A stretch of 64,000 nucleotides of DNA. Origin: CAZKWG01 sp964615375 (GTDB lineage Bacteria > Myxococcota_A > UBA796 > CAZKWG01). Below the pieces are notes generated by a model, which saw only the letters and a program-made list of their open reading frames with translations, had not been told where the DNA came from and did no database searches. Both the position numbers and the translations under genes were made by a program. Where the stretch lies: contig CAZTOW010000011.1 in the NCBI GenBank assembly GCA_964615375.1, positions 124,001 through 188,000 on the forward strand. Direction: 5' to 3'. Below, piece by piece: positions 17,825 through 26,857 of the stretch (position 1 is its first letter; each line of letters starts with the position of its first letter).

Positions 17825-18579
17825 CAGCTCTCCCCGGGATCGGCGCCCATGGCGCGCAGGAGGGCCTCCAGGCGGGCGGCGCGGGCCTCGGCGGCCTCTG
17901 CGCGTTGCTTCTCGGCTTCTGCGCGTTGCCGCTCGGCCTCCGCGGCCTCGTCGCCCGTGGGCAGCAGCTCGCCGTTCGGCAGCTTCCAGCGCAACAGGCG
18001 GCCCTGGGTCGTCAGGTGGGAGCAGGGGGCGACCCCCAGGCGCAGGTTGAGCACCTGGGAGACCACGTCCCCGTCCGGCTCCGGCGGGACGCGCTCATAG
18101 GACCCAAGCGTCAGGCGGTAGAGCTCCAGGCGCTCGTCTTCGACGTCGTAGAGGATGTACTCCGCCACGCCCAGACCGGCGTAGATCTGCATCTTCCGCC
18201 CGCGATCCGTGGACTCCGTCGAGCTCGACAGCAGCTCGATCACCAGATCCGGGCGGCGCCCCTCCTCCTGCCAGACCACCCAGCTCTTGCGCTCGCGATC
18301 CTGGACCGCGTTCAGCACGACGAAGAAGTCCGGCGCGCGGAAGTCGTTGTTCTTGGCCTGAAGCTCGCTGTAGTACAGGCCCATGTTCCCGCCGATGTAG
18401 ACGTCGGGCCGGTCTCCCAGGTGACGCTGCAGCGTGTCAATCAGCAGGATCATCTGATCCCGGTGCTTCGGGCTCTCCATCGGCTCCCCATCTTCAAACG
18501 GCAGCTCGTCCTGCCCCGGCGGCGGCACGGGCACGTCGGGGGGCAGGTCGGCCCATCGGCTCCTGGCGGCGAGGCTCAT
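17824..18579 (-). CDS. Uma2-family (DUF820) putative restriction endonuclease-like protein
   Basis: 251 residues. The PD-(D/E)xK-like core is visible as NDFRAPDFFVVL...RKSWVVWQEEGRRPDLVIELLSSSTESTDRGRK...KMQIYAGLGVAEYILYD, which matches DUF820/Uma2 proteins. These are abundant in cyanobacteria and some myxobacteria; their nuclease activity is largely inferred. The C-terminus carries a short Ala/Glu/Arg coiled coil made of near-repeats (ERQRAEAEKQRAEAAEAR), common in this family. No ribosome site precedes the ATG; a GATAAG hexamer lies 8 bases before it, so the message may be leaderless. Confidence 0.85.
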   Translation of the reverse strand: MSLAARSRWADLPPDVPVPPPGQDELPFEDGEPMESPKHRDQMILLIDTLQRHLGDRPDVYIGGNMGLYYSELQAKNNDFRAPDFFVVLNAVQDRERKSWVVWQEEGRRPDLVIELLSSSTESTDRGRKMQIYAGLGVAEYILYDVEDERLELYRLTLGSYERVPPEPDGDVVSQVLNLRLGVAPCSHLTTQGRLLRWKLPNGELLPTGDEAAEAERQRAEAEKQRAEAAEARAARLEALLRAMGADPGES

Positions 18580-18587
18580 GAGAGCAC

Positions 18588-18593
18588 CTTATC
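18588..18593 (-). promoter_or_regulatory. Possible -10 (GATAAG) for a leaderless Uma2 transcript
   Basis: GATAAG on the minus strand ends 8 bases before the ATG at 18579, which would put the transcription start at or next to the start codon. No -35 is obvious. Confidence 0.35.
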
Positions 18594-18616
18594 GAGGGGA
18601 GAAAGGAGGGGCAAGG

Positions 18617-18970
18617 TCAGAATCCGGCCCACAGGGTGGCCAGGGCGACCGCCGCGGGGGCGGCCTGGATGAAGAGGATGCGCTTGTTCACCGTGGCGGC
18701 CCCGTAGGCCCCGGCTACGACGACGCAGCCGAGGAAGAAGGTCAGCACGCTCCGCGAGAGCTCCGGCCCGGCCGCGACGCCCCAGACCAGACCTGCGGAC
18801 AGGAAGCCGTTGTACAGCCCCTGGTTCTTGGCCAGCGTGGCCGTGGCCGCCGCCTGCTCCGGGCTCATGCGGAAGGTCTTGAGCCCGCGCGGCTTCTGCC
18901 AGAGGAACATCTCCAGCACGAGGAAGTAGAGGTGAAGGGCGGCGACGAGCAGGGCGAGGGCGGTGGACAT
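18617..18970 (-). CDS. DUF1304-family small membrane protein
   Basis: 117 residues with four hydrophobic segments and the family pattern LYFLVLEMFLWQKPRG near the N-terminus followed by NQGLYNGFLSAGLVWG. Function unknown; an integral inner-membrane protein. ATG 18970 is chosen because it begins the first helix; a longer reading to 19024 adds an unlikely Gly/Pro/Arg segment. There is no ribosome site, but GATACA lies 8 bases upstream. Confidence 0.85.
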   Translation of the reverse strand: MSTALALLVAALHLYFLVLEMFLWQKPRGLKTFRMSPEQAAATATLAKNQGLYNGFLSAGLVWGVAAGPELSRSVLTFFLGCVVVAGAYGAATVNKRILFIQAAPAAVALATLWAGF

Positions 18971-18978
18971 GGGGAGAG

Positions 18979-18984
18979 TGTATC
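18979..18984 (-). promoter_or_regulatory. Possible -10 (GATACA) for a leaderless DUF1304 transcript
   Basis: GATACA on the minus strand ends 8 bases before the ATG at 18970; the intervening CTCTCCCC holds no Shine-Dalgarno sequence. Confidence 0.35.
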
Positions 18985-19055
18985 GCAGGGCCGGGCCGCG
19001 TGGAGCCCCTCCTGCCTGGCCCACGCCCGGACGGGGCGCAGGTTAGGCCCTGGGG

Positions 19056-21293
19056 ATGTCTGGACTCCCGTCGCCGATCCGCGCGCTCCTCGGCCTGCTC
19101 CTGCTGGCCGTGGCGCTCTCGCTGGGCTGGGCGGCGGCCCTCGGCCAGGGCACGCGCGCCCAGGAGGTCGAGGGTGCGGAGACGCCCGTCACGCGGGGCG
19201 CGCACGGCAGAAAACTATATATATTTGTATTCGACGCGCTGGACGTCTCGGAGCTCGAGGATCTCCCCGAGCTCTCTGCGCTCGCCGCCGAGGGGCTGCG
19301 GGTGGAGCTGGAGCCCTGCCTGGACCGCTTCACCACGGCCTGTGTCAAGGAGGCGCTGACGGGGCGGGCGGTGCTCGACCTCTTCGCGCCCTTCGAGAAC
19401 TTCGGGGTCGGCGGGGCGCGCACGGGCTCCAACCTGCTGCGCGACGCCCGCGCGGCCGGGCTGCGCGTGGCGATGGTCTCGACCGGCGATCTGCGCCTGT
19501 TCCTGAAGGACACGGACGAGGACGTGCGCGTGCCCGAGCCGCCCAGGGGCACGGAGGTCGCCCTGGGCCTGGAGGCGGCGCGCCAGGCGGATCTGGTGGT
19601 CCACCACTGGGTCTGGCACGACGTGGAGTCGCACCGCATGAAGCGCCGCCCGGCGGCCCACACCCAGAGCCTCGCGGACGCGGACGCGGCCATCGGCCAG
19701 ATCCGGGCGGGGCTCCCCGAGGGGATGGACCTGCTGGTGGTGGGCGACCACGGGCACGGGCCGGACGGTCGCCACCTTCAGGGCATGGACGTGCCCACGC
19801 TGCTCATCGGTCGCTCGGCGAACCTGGTCGCGGGGAGCTACGAGCGCACGCCCATCGCGGTGGTCCGCCTGCTGGCGAGCGCCGTGCTGGGGATCGTCGG
19901 CCCCTCCATCCCGGGCGAGCGGACCTGGGCGCGCATGGTGGCGCCGGGCGCGTTGGGGGGCTGGTCCGGTCACGCGGGTCCGGCGGTGGAGCGCCCCGGC
20001 CCGGGCTTTGGCTTCGGGGCGCTCTCGACCCTGGTGGGCGTGGTGGTGACGCTGGCGGCGGGGCTCGCGGGGGCGCTGGGCTTCGCCTGGGGGGCCGTGC
20101 AGGGCGCGATCTACCCGCGCTGGATGGAGCTGATGGAGCAGCGCGGCGGCGGGGTCGATCCCTACGCCTGGACCTGGGTGGTGCCTGCCCTGGGGGGGGC
20201 CTTCGGGTTCGCGCGGCGGCGGGACCCGGAGGAGGCCTGGCCAGGCGCCGTGATGGGGGCGGGGATCCTGCTGCTGTGCCTGCACCCGGGGCTGGACAAC
20301 TCGGGCGTGCTCCAGAACGCCGCGGAGATCGGGGCGACCGGCGTGATCTGCGCCGCGGTGGTGGCGATCTGGCGACGGGGGGCGCTGACGCCGGGGAGGG
20401 TCGGGCTGCTGGTGTTGAGCGCGCTGGCGGCCTGGGCGGCGCTGGAGCACCTGTCGGTGTTGGACGCCAACTTCTTTCGGGTGCGCTCCTACGTGGGGGC
20501 GGGCTGGGCGCGCCGGGAGCCCGCGCAGGCGGATCTGCTGGCGGCGGCGCTGGCGGGCCTGGGCCACCTGCTCCTCACGGGGCTCACGCCCTGGGCCCTG
20601 CTGACGGCGCTGGGGGCGGGGCTCGGGCGCCAGCTCCCGCCGGAGGCCCACATCGGGAGCACGCTGCTGCTGCTCGGCGGGCTGCTGCTGGCGCGGGGGC
20701 GCTGGCGGGCGCAGCTCCTGCCGCTGGCGCTCGGGCTCTGCTCGTCCTACCTCTACGGGCGGGCGCAGCAGCTGGGCGTGCTGGGGGTGGTGGCGGCGAC
20801 CGGGCTGGGGCTGCAGGTCATCGCGCGGGCGCCCTGGAGCGGGGTGGCCTCGAGCTGGTCGGCGGCCCTGCTGGCCCTGGTCGGCGGCTACGTGGGGCTC
20901 GCCTGGACCTGCGGGATCTCGGCGAACGGCATCGACTACACCTTCGTCGTGGCCTGGACCACGGGGCGCTGGCACGAGCGGCTCTGGTGGCTGATGTTCA
21001 TCGCGGCGGCGCTCCAGATCTTCGCGCCGGCCCTGGTGATCTCGGAGCACCTTCGGCAGGCGCTGGGGACGCGGGCGGATGAGGTGGCGGCCCGGGTGGG
21101 GCGGCTCGCCCTGGCCCGCTTCGGGGTGGTGCTGGCCTTCGCCTCCGGCTGGCTGCTGTGGGTGGGCGGGGGCGCGGTGACGCTGCGGCTCTCGGCGGTG
21201 CTGCAGGACACGCTGGCCTGGCTCGCGCTGGGGGTGGCCCTGCTCGGGGCCTATGGGCTGGGGAGCGTCAGAGGGCTCGGGAGGAGAGGATGA
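19056..21293 (+). CDS. Membrane phosphatase/phosphotransferase with type I phosphodiesterase domain (PIG-like layout)
   Basis: 745 residues. After a signal-anchor helix comes an alkaline-phosphatase-superfamily domain: KLYIFVFDALDVSEL (metal Asp), RFTTACVKEALTGR (probable Thr nucleophile), HHWVWHDVESHRM and VVGDHGHGPDGRH. From about residue 320 to the end there are roughly ten transmembrane helices. A soluble catalytic domain followed by a polytopic C-terminus is the layout of eukaryotic GPI ethanolamine-phosphate transferases; whether the activity is alike is inference. It overlaps the next gene by 4 bases. Codons at 19210-19232 are strikingly AT-rich. Confidence 0.75.
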   Translation: MSGLPSPIRALLGLLLLAVALSLGWAAALGQGTRAQEVEGAETPVTRGAHGRKLYIFVFDALDVSELEDLPELSALAAEGLRVELEPCLDRFTTACVKEALTGRAVLDLFAPFENFGVGGARTGSNLLRDARAAGLRVAMVSTGDLRLFLKDTDEDVRVPEPPRGTEVALGLEAARQADLVVHHWVWHDVESHRMKRRPAAHTQSLADADAAIGQIRAGLPEGMDLLVVGDHGHGPDGRHLQGMDVPTLLIGRSANLVAGSYERTPIAVVRLLASAVLGIVGPSIPGERTWARMVAPGALGGWSGHAGPAVERPGPGFGFGALSTLVGVVVTLAAGLAGALGFAWGAVQGAIYPRWMELMEQRGGGVDPYAWTWVVPALGGAFGFARRRDPEEAWPGAVMGAGILLLCLHPGLDNSGVLQNAAEIGATGVICAAVVAIWRRGALTPGRVGLLVLSALAAWAALEHLSVLDANFFRVRSYVGAGWARREPAQADLLAAALAGLGHLLLTGLTPWALLTALGAGLGRQLPPEAHIGSTLLLLGGLLLARGRWRAQLLPLALGLCSSYLYGRAQQLGVLGVVAATGLGLQVIARAPWSGVASSWSAALLALVGGYVGLAWTCGISANGIDYTFVVAWTTGRWHERLWWLMFIAAALQIFAPALVISEHLRQALGTRADEVAARVGRLALARFGVVLAFASGWLLWVGGGAVTLRLSAVLQDTLAWLALGVALLGAYGLGSVRGLGRRG

Positions 21294-23284
21294 ACCGAGA
21301 TCGTGGGCTCGAGACGCTGGGGCTGGGGCTCCTGGTCGGGCTGTACGAGGCGACCTGCATGCTGCCCTGGGACTGGCTGATGCAGGACGCCAGCCCCGCG
21401 CGGGTGGGCGTCGCCCTGCTGTGGACGCTGGCGATCCTGGGCGTCAACGCGGCCCTCTGGGGAGGTCTCGGGCTCTGGGTGCCGCGGCTGCCGCTGGTCG
21501 CGCTCTACCTGGGCGGGGTGGGGCTCGCCCGCTGGTGGGTGGATGACCGCTTCGAGCTGCGCTCGCTCGGCGTGATCCCGGTGGCGCTCCTCCTGGCCTG
21601 GAAGGGCGGGTGGCGGGCGCGGGGGCTGCTGGCGGTGGCGCTGGCCCTGCTGGGGCTCTGGGGGCGGGCGCCGGGCCTGCACGTCCCGCTGGACGACAAG
21701 CTGGCGTTCCTGGCGACGATGGCCGTGATGCCGGTCTTCCTGGGGGCCGTGGCCTTCCGCCCGTTCCTGGGCCTGGCGGCGGTGGCCTACGTGCCGCTGC
21801 TCTTCGGGCTCGGGTTCATGCGCCCGGTGCCCCCGCCAGCGCAGGGCCCGAACCTGCTCTTCGTGCTGGTGGACACGCTGCGCCGGGATCACCTGGAGCC
21901 CTGGAGGCCCGAGCTCTCCACGCCGTCCCTGGCCCGGCTGGCTCGGGAGGGCCGGGTCTACGAGGACGCGATCACGGTCATCCCCAAGACCACGCCGTCG
22001 GTGGCCTCCATCTTCACCGGCCGCTACCCGCCGGGTCACGGGGTGCGGGTGCTCACCGACCGGCTCCGGGCGCGCGAGCGGACGATGGCCGAGCTCCTGC
22101 GCGAGCGCGGCTACGCCACCGCCGCCTTCGTCCACAACGGCTGGATCTCGCCGGGACGCGGCTTCGAGCAGGGCTTCGACCAGTTCTGGAGCTGGTTCGA
22201 GCTGGCGCGCCCCTACGGCCCGCTGAGGCTCACCGGCTGGGTGACGGCGCTGGACGCGCTGACCCTGCGCCGCATCGGGCGCTTCGACGGGAACACCGAC
22301 GCGACGGTGGCCTTCGAGGCCGCCCAGGAGTGGATCTCCGAGACGCGGCGCCCCTTCTTCGCCTACATCCACCTCTTCGACCCCCACTGGCCCTACCGCC
22401 CGCCCGGGGCCACCGAGGACACCCAGGTCAACGACCCGGAGGCCGCCGGGATCTCGCGCGGGGCCATGATCTTCCGCAACCCGCTGCCCGAGGCGGAGAA
22501 CGCCGCGGCCCGACGGCTCTATTCGGGTGAGGTCGCTCACAGCGCGGACGCCTTCGCCGGGCTGCTGGACATGCTCGACCAGTCTGGTCTGAGCGAAGAG
22601 ACCATTGTGGTCTTCACGGCCGATCACGGCCACCACCTGGGCGATCACGGCTACTGGTACCACCACGGCGACATGCTCTACGAGCCCGGGCTGGACATCC
22701 CGCTGGTGATCCGCTGGCCCGGCCAGGTCCCGGCGGGCGAGCGGGTGTCGGGCCAGGTGCGCTCCATCGATCTGATGCCCACGCTGCTCGGGATGATGGG
22801 GGTCCCGCTGGAGATCGAGGGGGGCATCGACGGGGTCGATCTGGCGAAGGCCGAGCCCGGCCCGGCCTTCCTGGAGAGCGACACTTCCTTCTTCGGGACC
22901 AACCCCAAACGCTACGTGGCCGGGGTCACCGGCAAGGTGCGCGGCGTGCGCGATGGGCGCTTCAAGCTCATCTACACGCCGAAGAAGGGCCCGGGGGTGT
23001 GGGAGCTCTACGACCTGGTCGCCGACCCGGAGGAGCTGCACGATCTGGTGGCCGCGGGGGAGGCGCCGCCCGCGCTGCTGCTGGCGATGATGAAGGAGAT
23101 GGCGGGGCACATCCCCGCGGAGGAGCGCGCGAAGCTGGAGGCGCTGGGCAACCGCTTCGACGCGCTCCCGGCGGGGATGGATCTGGGCGGCGCGCCCGAG
23201 GCCGGCGGGGAGGGGACCACCTCGCTCGAGGGCATGAGCGAGGCCGACCAGGAGCTGCTGCGGAGCCTCGGCTACGTCGAGTGA
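21290..23284 (+). CDS. Membrane sulfatase-family protein with Thr in place of the formylglycine residue
   Basis: 664 residues from ATG 21290, preceded by GGAGAGG and overlapping the previous stop. About six or seven transmembrane helices fill residues 1-180, then a sulfatase-fold domain: LLFVLVDTLRRDH (metal Asp195), TTPSVASIFTGRYPPGHGV, VFTADHGHHLGDHGYW. The C/S of the CxPSR signature is Thr234, as in phosphoethanolamine and glycerophosphate transferases, so a phosphotransferase or phosphodiesterase role is more likely than sulfatase. The protein ends MSEADQELLRSLGYVE. Probably works with the overlapping upstream gene on an envelope substrate. Confidence 0.85.
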   Translation: MNRDRGLETLGLGLLVGLYEATCMLPWDWLMQDASPARVGVALLWTLAILGVNAALWGGLGLWVPRLPLVALYLGGVGLARWWVDDRFELRSLGVIPVALLLAWKGGWRARGLLAVALALLGLWGRAPGLHVPLDDKLAFLATMAVMPVFLGAVAFRPFLGLAAVAYVPLLFGLGFMRPVPPPAQGPNLLFVLVDTLRRDHLEPWRPELSTPSLARLAREGRVYEDAITVIPKTTPSVASIFTGRYPPGHGVRVLTDRLRARERTMAELLRERGYATAAFVHNGWISPGRGFEQGFDQFWSWFELARPYGPLRLTGWVTALDALTLRRIGRFDGNTDATVAFEAAQEWISETRRPFFAYIHLFDPHWPYRPPGATEDTQVNDPEAAGISRGAMIFRNPLPEAENAAARRLYSGEVAHSADAFAGLLDMLDQSGLSEETIVVFTADHGHHLGDHGYWYHHGDMLYEPGLDIPLVIRWPGQVPAGERVSGQVRSIDLMPTLLGMMGVPLEIEGGIDGVDLAKAEPGPAFLESDTSFFGTNPKRYVAGVTGKVRGVRDGRFKLIYTPKKGPGVWELYDLVADPEELHDLVAAGEAPPALLLAMMKEMAGHIPAEERAKLEALGNRFDALPAGMDLGGAPEAGGEGTTSLEGMSEADQELLRSLGYVE

Positions 23285-23287
23285 TCA
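23282..23287. other. Abutting convergent stops as TGATCA palindrome
   Basis: The TGA of the sulfatase-fold gene (23282-23284) directly abuts the TCA (minus-strand stop) of the MBL gene, forming a 6-bp palindrome with no spacer. Confidence 0.5.
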
Positions 23288-24331
23288 GCCGAGCCCGGGG
23301 ACCCCGGCGGGGCCCTGGACGGCGTGGGCCTCGCCGAAGGAGAGCGCGCCCCCGTGAGCCAGGACGTGGGCGTGGCGCGGGTTCAGCCCGCGCTCGGCGA
23401 TGGCGGGCGGCAGCAGCTCCCAGGCCCCGTGATCCCAGGGCTCGTCGGTGAGATCGAAGGTGCCCCAGTGCATGCCCAGCAGGTGGCGCGCGCCCAGCGC
23501 GGCCCAGGCCGCCACCGACTCCTCGGGCGCCATGTGCTGGGGGTGCATGAACCAGCGCGGCTCGTAGGCCCCCAGCGGCAGGACCGCGACGTCCAGGTCC
23601 GGGAACACCCGCCCGATGGTGGCGAAGCCGCCGAAGTGGCCCGTGTCCCCGCTGTGGTAGAGCCCGCGGCTCCCGCGGATCACGAAGCCGCCCCACAGCG
23701 CGCGGTTCATGTCGTGGAGCCCGCGGCGGTGCCAGTGCTGGGCGGGGACGAGGCAGATCTCCACGCCGTTCACGGTCACGGACTGCCACCAGGAGAGCTC
23801 GACCACGCGGGCGCCCCGGGGCAGGCTCGCCCCGAGCCCGACGGGGCAGAGGAAGAGCAGATCCCCGCCGTTGGCCTTGCGGAGGGCCTCACAGCTCGCC
23901 ACGTCCAGGTGGTCGTAATGACCGTGGGTCAGTAATACGGCGTCGATGCGGGGCAGGGCCTCGGGCAGGCGCGGCGCGGGGACCAGGCGGGGGACCACGG
24001 GGCCGGCGCGCCCGAAGATGGGGTCGATGAGGGCCGTGAGCCCGTCGATCTCGACCAGGACGGAGGCGTGGCCCAGCCACTGCACGCGCGGGGAGGGCAG
24101 GCTCTCCCAGGCGCCGCGGGGGTCCGCGTGGACGGGGATGGGCGGCCGATCCTTCTTCGCGGCGGCGTAGGGGTTCTTCTTCAGCTTCCAGCGGAGCACC
24201 TTGGACAGCCCGCGGGGCGGGTGGGCCATCCAGGGGTTGGAGAAGGCGCCGCGAGGGTCGGTGTGCGGGGCCAGGAAGGGCGCGTCCTCGGGGGGGAGGC
24301 CGGACAGATCGCGGGGGCGGGGCTCGAGCAT
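23285..24331 (-). CDS. MBL-fold metal-dependent hydrolase (NAPE-PLD/UlaG-like)
   Basis: 348 residues. The metallo-beta-lactamase signature reads LLTHGHYDHLD, preceded by WLGHASVLVEIDGLTALIDPIF and followed by PAQHWHRRGLHDMNRALWGGFVI and YHSGDTGHF. The WLGHAS...HWHRR...W.GF pattern is that of the NAPE-hydrolysing phospholipase D-like branch, so a phospho-diester substrate at the membrane is plausible. No signal peptide. Rare A/T-ending codons cluster just before the metal motif (23911-23940). Confidence 0.88.
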   Translation of the reverse strand: MLEPRPRDLSGLPPEDAPFLAPHTDPRGAFSNPWMAHPPRGLSKVLRWKLKKNPYAAAKKDRPPIPVHADPRGAWESLPSPRVQWLGHASVLVEIDGLTALIDPIFGRAGPVVPRLVPAPRLPEALPRIDAVLLTHGHYDHLDVASCEALRKANGGDLLFLCPVGLGASLPRGARVVELSWWQSVTVNGVEICLVPAQHWHRRGLHDMNRALWGGFVIRGSRGLYHSGDTGHFGGFATIGRVFPDLDVAVLPLGAYEPRWFMHPQHMAPEESVAAWAALGARHLLGMHWGTFDLTDEPWDHGAWELLPPAIAERGLNPRHAHVLAHGGALSFGEAHAVQGPAGVPGLG

Positions 24332-24411
24332 GGCATGGAGATAGCCCCGCTCGCGTCGTCGTCGAGGGGCCCTGGTCGCGATCGGCGCAGGTAGCCGCGG
24401 GCTGCGGCCCC

Positions 24412-25311
24412 TCAGTCCCCCCCGCGCAGGATCAGCCCTGGCACCGTCCGGGTGCTGTCCCCGACATGGACCTCGGCCAGGGCGCGGGTGAGCCGCCGCG
24501 GCTCCACCGGGGCGAGCCAGCCGGCCAGGGCGCGCTCGAAGCCCAGCAGGTGCTCGTAGGGGTCGCGCTCGCCGGCGGGGGGGCGCGGGCGCAGCGTGAC
24601 CCAGACCTCCGAGGCCGGGCGGAAGTCCAGGGTCACCTTCCCCTCCGCGTCACCGCTCAGCTTCGCGTCGGAGGCGTCGAGGAGCCTGCCGTCCACCCCC
24701 GCCCAGCCCAGCGTGAGCCCGCCCTCGGTGTCCACCCCGATCCCGAGGCCCGGCCCCAGCGCCCAGGCCGCCAGACGCGCGCCCTGGGCTCGCCCATCGC
24801 CGCCTCGATGGACCAGCACGCCGCGCCCGCGCATCAGCCCGCCGCGCTTGCCGCTCTCCAGCCAGCCGGTGAGCTCGCCCAGGGGGACGGGGGCCTCCGC
24901 CGACCGCTGCCCGCCGCCCTCCAGCGTGGTGGCGGGGGGCGCGGGCTCCAGCTCGGGCAGCAGGGTCAGGGTCGCCCCCAGCTCGGCGCCGACCAGGGCG
25001 TAACGCCAGCTCCCGTCGTCCTCGCGCCAGACGCCGTCGCGTCCCATGCGCAGGCTCCGCCGATCGTCGTCCAGGGTCACCACGCCCGGCGGGGCGTCCG
25101 CGCCGGTGATGATCGCGCCCTCGTGCGGGTTCCAGCGCTCCAGGCGAAGGTGGCCCTGCCCGCGCAGCAGCCCCGTGTTCCCCACCGAGGCGCGGGCGTC
25201 GATGGTGGTGCCGTCCTCCAGCGCGCCCAGCAGCTCCCAGCTCTCCCGCCAGGTGAGCGCGTCCTCGGGGCGAGGTCCCCCGCAGGCCAGCAGGCCGAGC
25301 AGGCCGATCAC
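24412..25311 (-). CDS. Lipoprotein, CrtC/Svf1-like (lipocalin-type) fold suspected
   Basis: 299 residues from a GTG that overlaps the upstream stop by 4 bases, with GGAG upstream. The signal VIGLLGLLAC is very short and has no basic residue before lipidation Cys10. The body begins LTWRESWELLGALEDGTTIDARASVGN and contains LERWNPHEGAIITG, a layout like hydroxyneurosporene synthase/Svf1-type lipocalins; the resemblance is weak and function is unknown. Cotranscribed with the cysteine-rich lipoprotein upstream. Confidence 0.65.
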   Translation of the reverse strand: MIGLLGLLACGGPRPEDALTWRESWELLGALEDGTTIDARASVGNTGLLRGQGHLRLERWNPHEGAIITGADAPPGVVTLDDDRRSLRMGRDGVWREDDGSWRYALVGAELGATLTLLPELEPAPPATTLEGGGQRSAEAPVPLGELTGWLESGKRGGLMRGRGVLVHRGGDGRAQGARLAAWALGPGLGIGVDTEGGLTLGWAGVDGRLLDASDAKLSGDAEGKVTLDFRPASEVWVTLRPRPPAGERDPYEHLLGFERALAGWLAPVEPRRLTRALAEVHVGDSTRTVPGLILRGGD

Positions 25312-26003
25312 GGGCAGAGCTCCGACCAGCGCCGCGCGCGCAGGGCGTCCAGCTCGGGGTCGGGGGTGGTCTGGAGCAGCGCGGGCAGCTCGGGCTGATC
25401 GCAGCGGACGAGGTGGCGGTCGCGGGCCATGTTCAGGCGGTCGTTGTAGAGTTGGAGCCCGGTCTGCGCGCAGGCCTCGCGCTGGAATCCGGCGGGAGCC
25501 TGCTGGCATGCGGCGCGGTCGAGCGGGGTCCGGCGCCCCAGCAGATCCCGGTAGAAGGCCGACCAGGGGCGAGGGTCCTCCGCGTCGAGGCCGTAGCGGG
25601 CGAGCTCCTCGGCGGCCTTCGCCTCGAGATCACCGGGCAGCGCGCCCGCGGGGATGAGCTCGCGCAGCCCGCGGCTCCAGAGGTGCAGGCGGCAGTCGTC
25701 GGCGAAGCGCCCGGCCTCGGCGCAGCGGCTCGGGTCGGCGCTGCGCTCCGCCACCTGGAAGGCGCACTCGTCGCGGCCGACCCCCTCCGGCAGCCCCGCG
25801 CAGAGCGTCAGGGCGCCGGTCGGATCCGTCTTCGCCAGGGCCTCCGCGCCCGCCAGCACGCAGTCCTGCTCCAGCTCGGCCCGGGTGATGGGCGCGCAGA
25901 GGCTGGCGGCGCGGGAGGGCTCGCGCGCGACGGCGGCGAGCGCCTCGGGATAGGCGCGCGCGTCGTCTACGGGCCGCGCGCAGCTGAGCAGGAGGATCAG
26001 CAT
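25308..26003 (-). CDS. Cysteine-repeat lipoprotein
   Basis: 231 residues. Short signal MLILLLSC with lipidation Cys8; an in-frame GTG at 26027 would add an N-terminal segment with two arginines. The mature part has spaced cysteines in a repeating pattern: LCAGLPEGVGRDECAFQVAE, then RCAEAGRFADDCRLHLWSR and ACQQAPAGFQREAC. The same pattern (ACN...WQAECYFQAAE) appears in the lipoprotein at 50782-52122, so the two look like paralogues. Function unknown; outer membrane or periplasmic location inferred. Confidence 0.7.
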   Translation of the reverse strand: MLILLLSCARPVDDARAYPEALAAVAREPSRAASLCAPITRAELEQDCVLAGAEALAKTDPTGALTLCAGLPEGVGRDECAFQVAERSADPSRCAEAGRFADDCRLHLWSRGLRELIPAGALPGDLEAKAAEELARYGLDAEDPRPWSAFYRDLLGRRTPLDRAACQQAPAGFQREACAQTGLQLYNDRLNMARDRHLVRCDQPELPALLQTTPDPELDALRARRWSELCP

Positions 26004-26038
26004 CCGATCACCCGAACAACGTAGCACGCCGCTTCGGG

Positions 26039-26044
26039 TATGCT
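26039..26044 (+). promoter_or_regulatory. Possible -10 (TATGCT) for a leaderless response-regulator transcript
   Basis: TATGCT ends 6 bases before the ATG at 26051. No ribosome site lies between, so the transcript may begin at the start codon. Confidence 0.4.
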
Positions 26045-26050
26045 CGTGGG

Positions 26051-26845
26051 ATGCACGACGAGGGAGATCGTTCGAGGCCGCGTCAGTTGATCCTGGTCAT
26101 CGAGGACGACGAGGATCTCCGCACGCTCCTGGTGCACGTCCTGCGCCGCGGGGGCTTCTCCGTCCTGGCCGCCGGGGACGGGGCGACGGGCCTCCGCCTG
26201 GCCCAGGAGCAGCAGCCGGACGTGGCGCTGCTGGACGTGCGGCTGCCCGACATGACCGGGCGCGAGGTGTGCCGGCGCCTGCGGGCCAGCCCGCGCACCG
26301 AGGCGCTTTACATCATCCTGCTGAGCGGGCTCGCCGACGAGAGCCACCGGGTGGCGGGCTTCGAGAGCGGGGCCGACGACTACCTCACCAAGCCCGTGAG
26401 CATGCGCGAGCTCGTGCTGCGGCTGCGCGCGGTCGCCCGGCGGCTGGAGGCTGCGCAGGCCGCGCCCTCACGCTCGCTGCCCCCGCAGGTCCGCTCGCCG
26501 AGCCCGGCCGCCGTCCCCGCCGTGCGCGTGGACCGGGCCGCGCACCGCGTCTGGGTTGGCGAGGAGGAGATCGAGCTCACGCTCACCGAGTACCGGCTCC
26601 TCGCCTTCCTCATGGCCAACGCTGGTCGGCTCTGCTCGCGCGCGGAGCTGCTCCAGAAGGTCTGGGACATGCCGCCGCACCTGAACACGCGCACGGTGGA
26701 CACCCACGTCAAGCGCGTGCGCAGCAAGCTCGGGCTGGCCTGCGGGTGCCTGGAGACGGTGCGCGGGATGGGCTACCGCTTCCAGCACGGGGGAGCCGCC
26801 AACGCGGATCCGGCGGAGCCCGGCGCCGTGGCGCGCCGGTCGTGA
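26051..26845 (+). CDS. OmpR/PhoB-family response regulator
   Basis: 264 residues. The receiver domain has the acidic pocket VIEDDED, phospho-acceptor Asp62 in LLDVRLPD and Lys114 in DDYLTKP. A Pro/Ser linker of about 25 residues leads to a winged-helix DNA-binding domain ending TVDTHVKRVRSKLG...VRGMGYRF. It should regulate transcription after phosphorylation by a sensor kinase, but none is adjacent, so it is an orphan here. Followed closely by the FKBP and kinase genes, all on the plus strand. Confidence 0.93.
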   Translation: MHDEGDRSRPRQLILVIEDDEDLRTLLVHVLRRGGFSVLAAGDGATGLRLAQEQQPDVALLDVRLPDMTGREVCRRLRASPRTEALYIILLSGLADESHRVAGFESGADDYLTKPVSMRELVLRLRAVARRLEAAQAAPSRSLPPQVRSPSPAAVPAVRVDRAAHRVWVGEEEIELTLTEYRLLAFLMANAGRLCSRAELLQKVWDMPPHLNTRTVDTHVKRVRSKLGLACGCLETVRGMGYRFQHGGAANADPAEPGAVARRS

Positions 26846-26857
26846 TAGAGGGACGGG

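Noticed and set aside
21986..22030. Standard sulfatase signature in the membrane gene
   Set aside because: The Cys/Ser of CxPSR is Thr here, so I did not call it a sulfatase outright.
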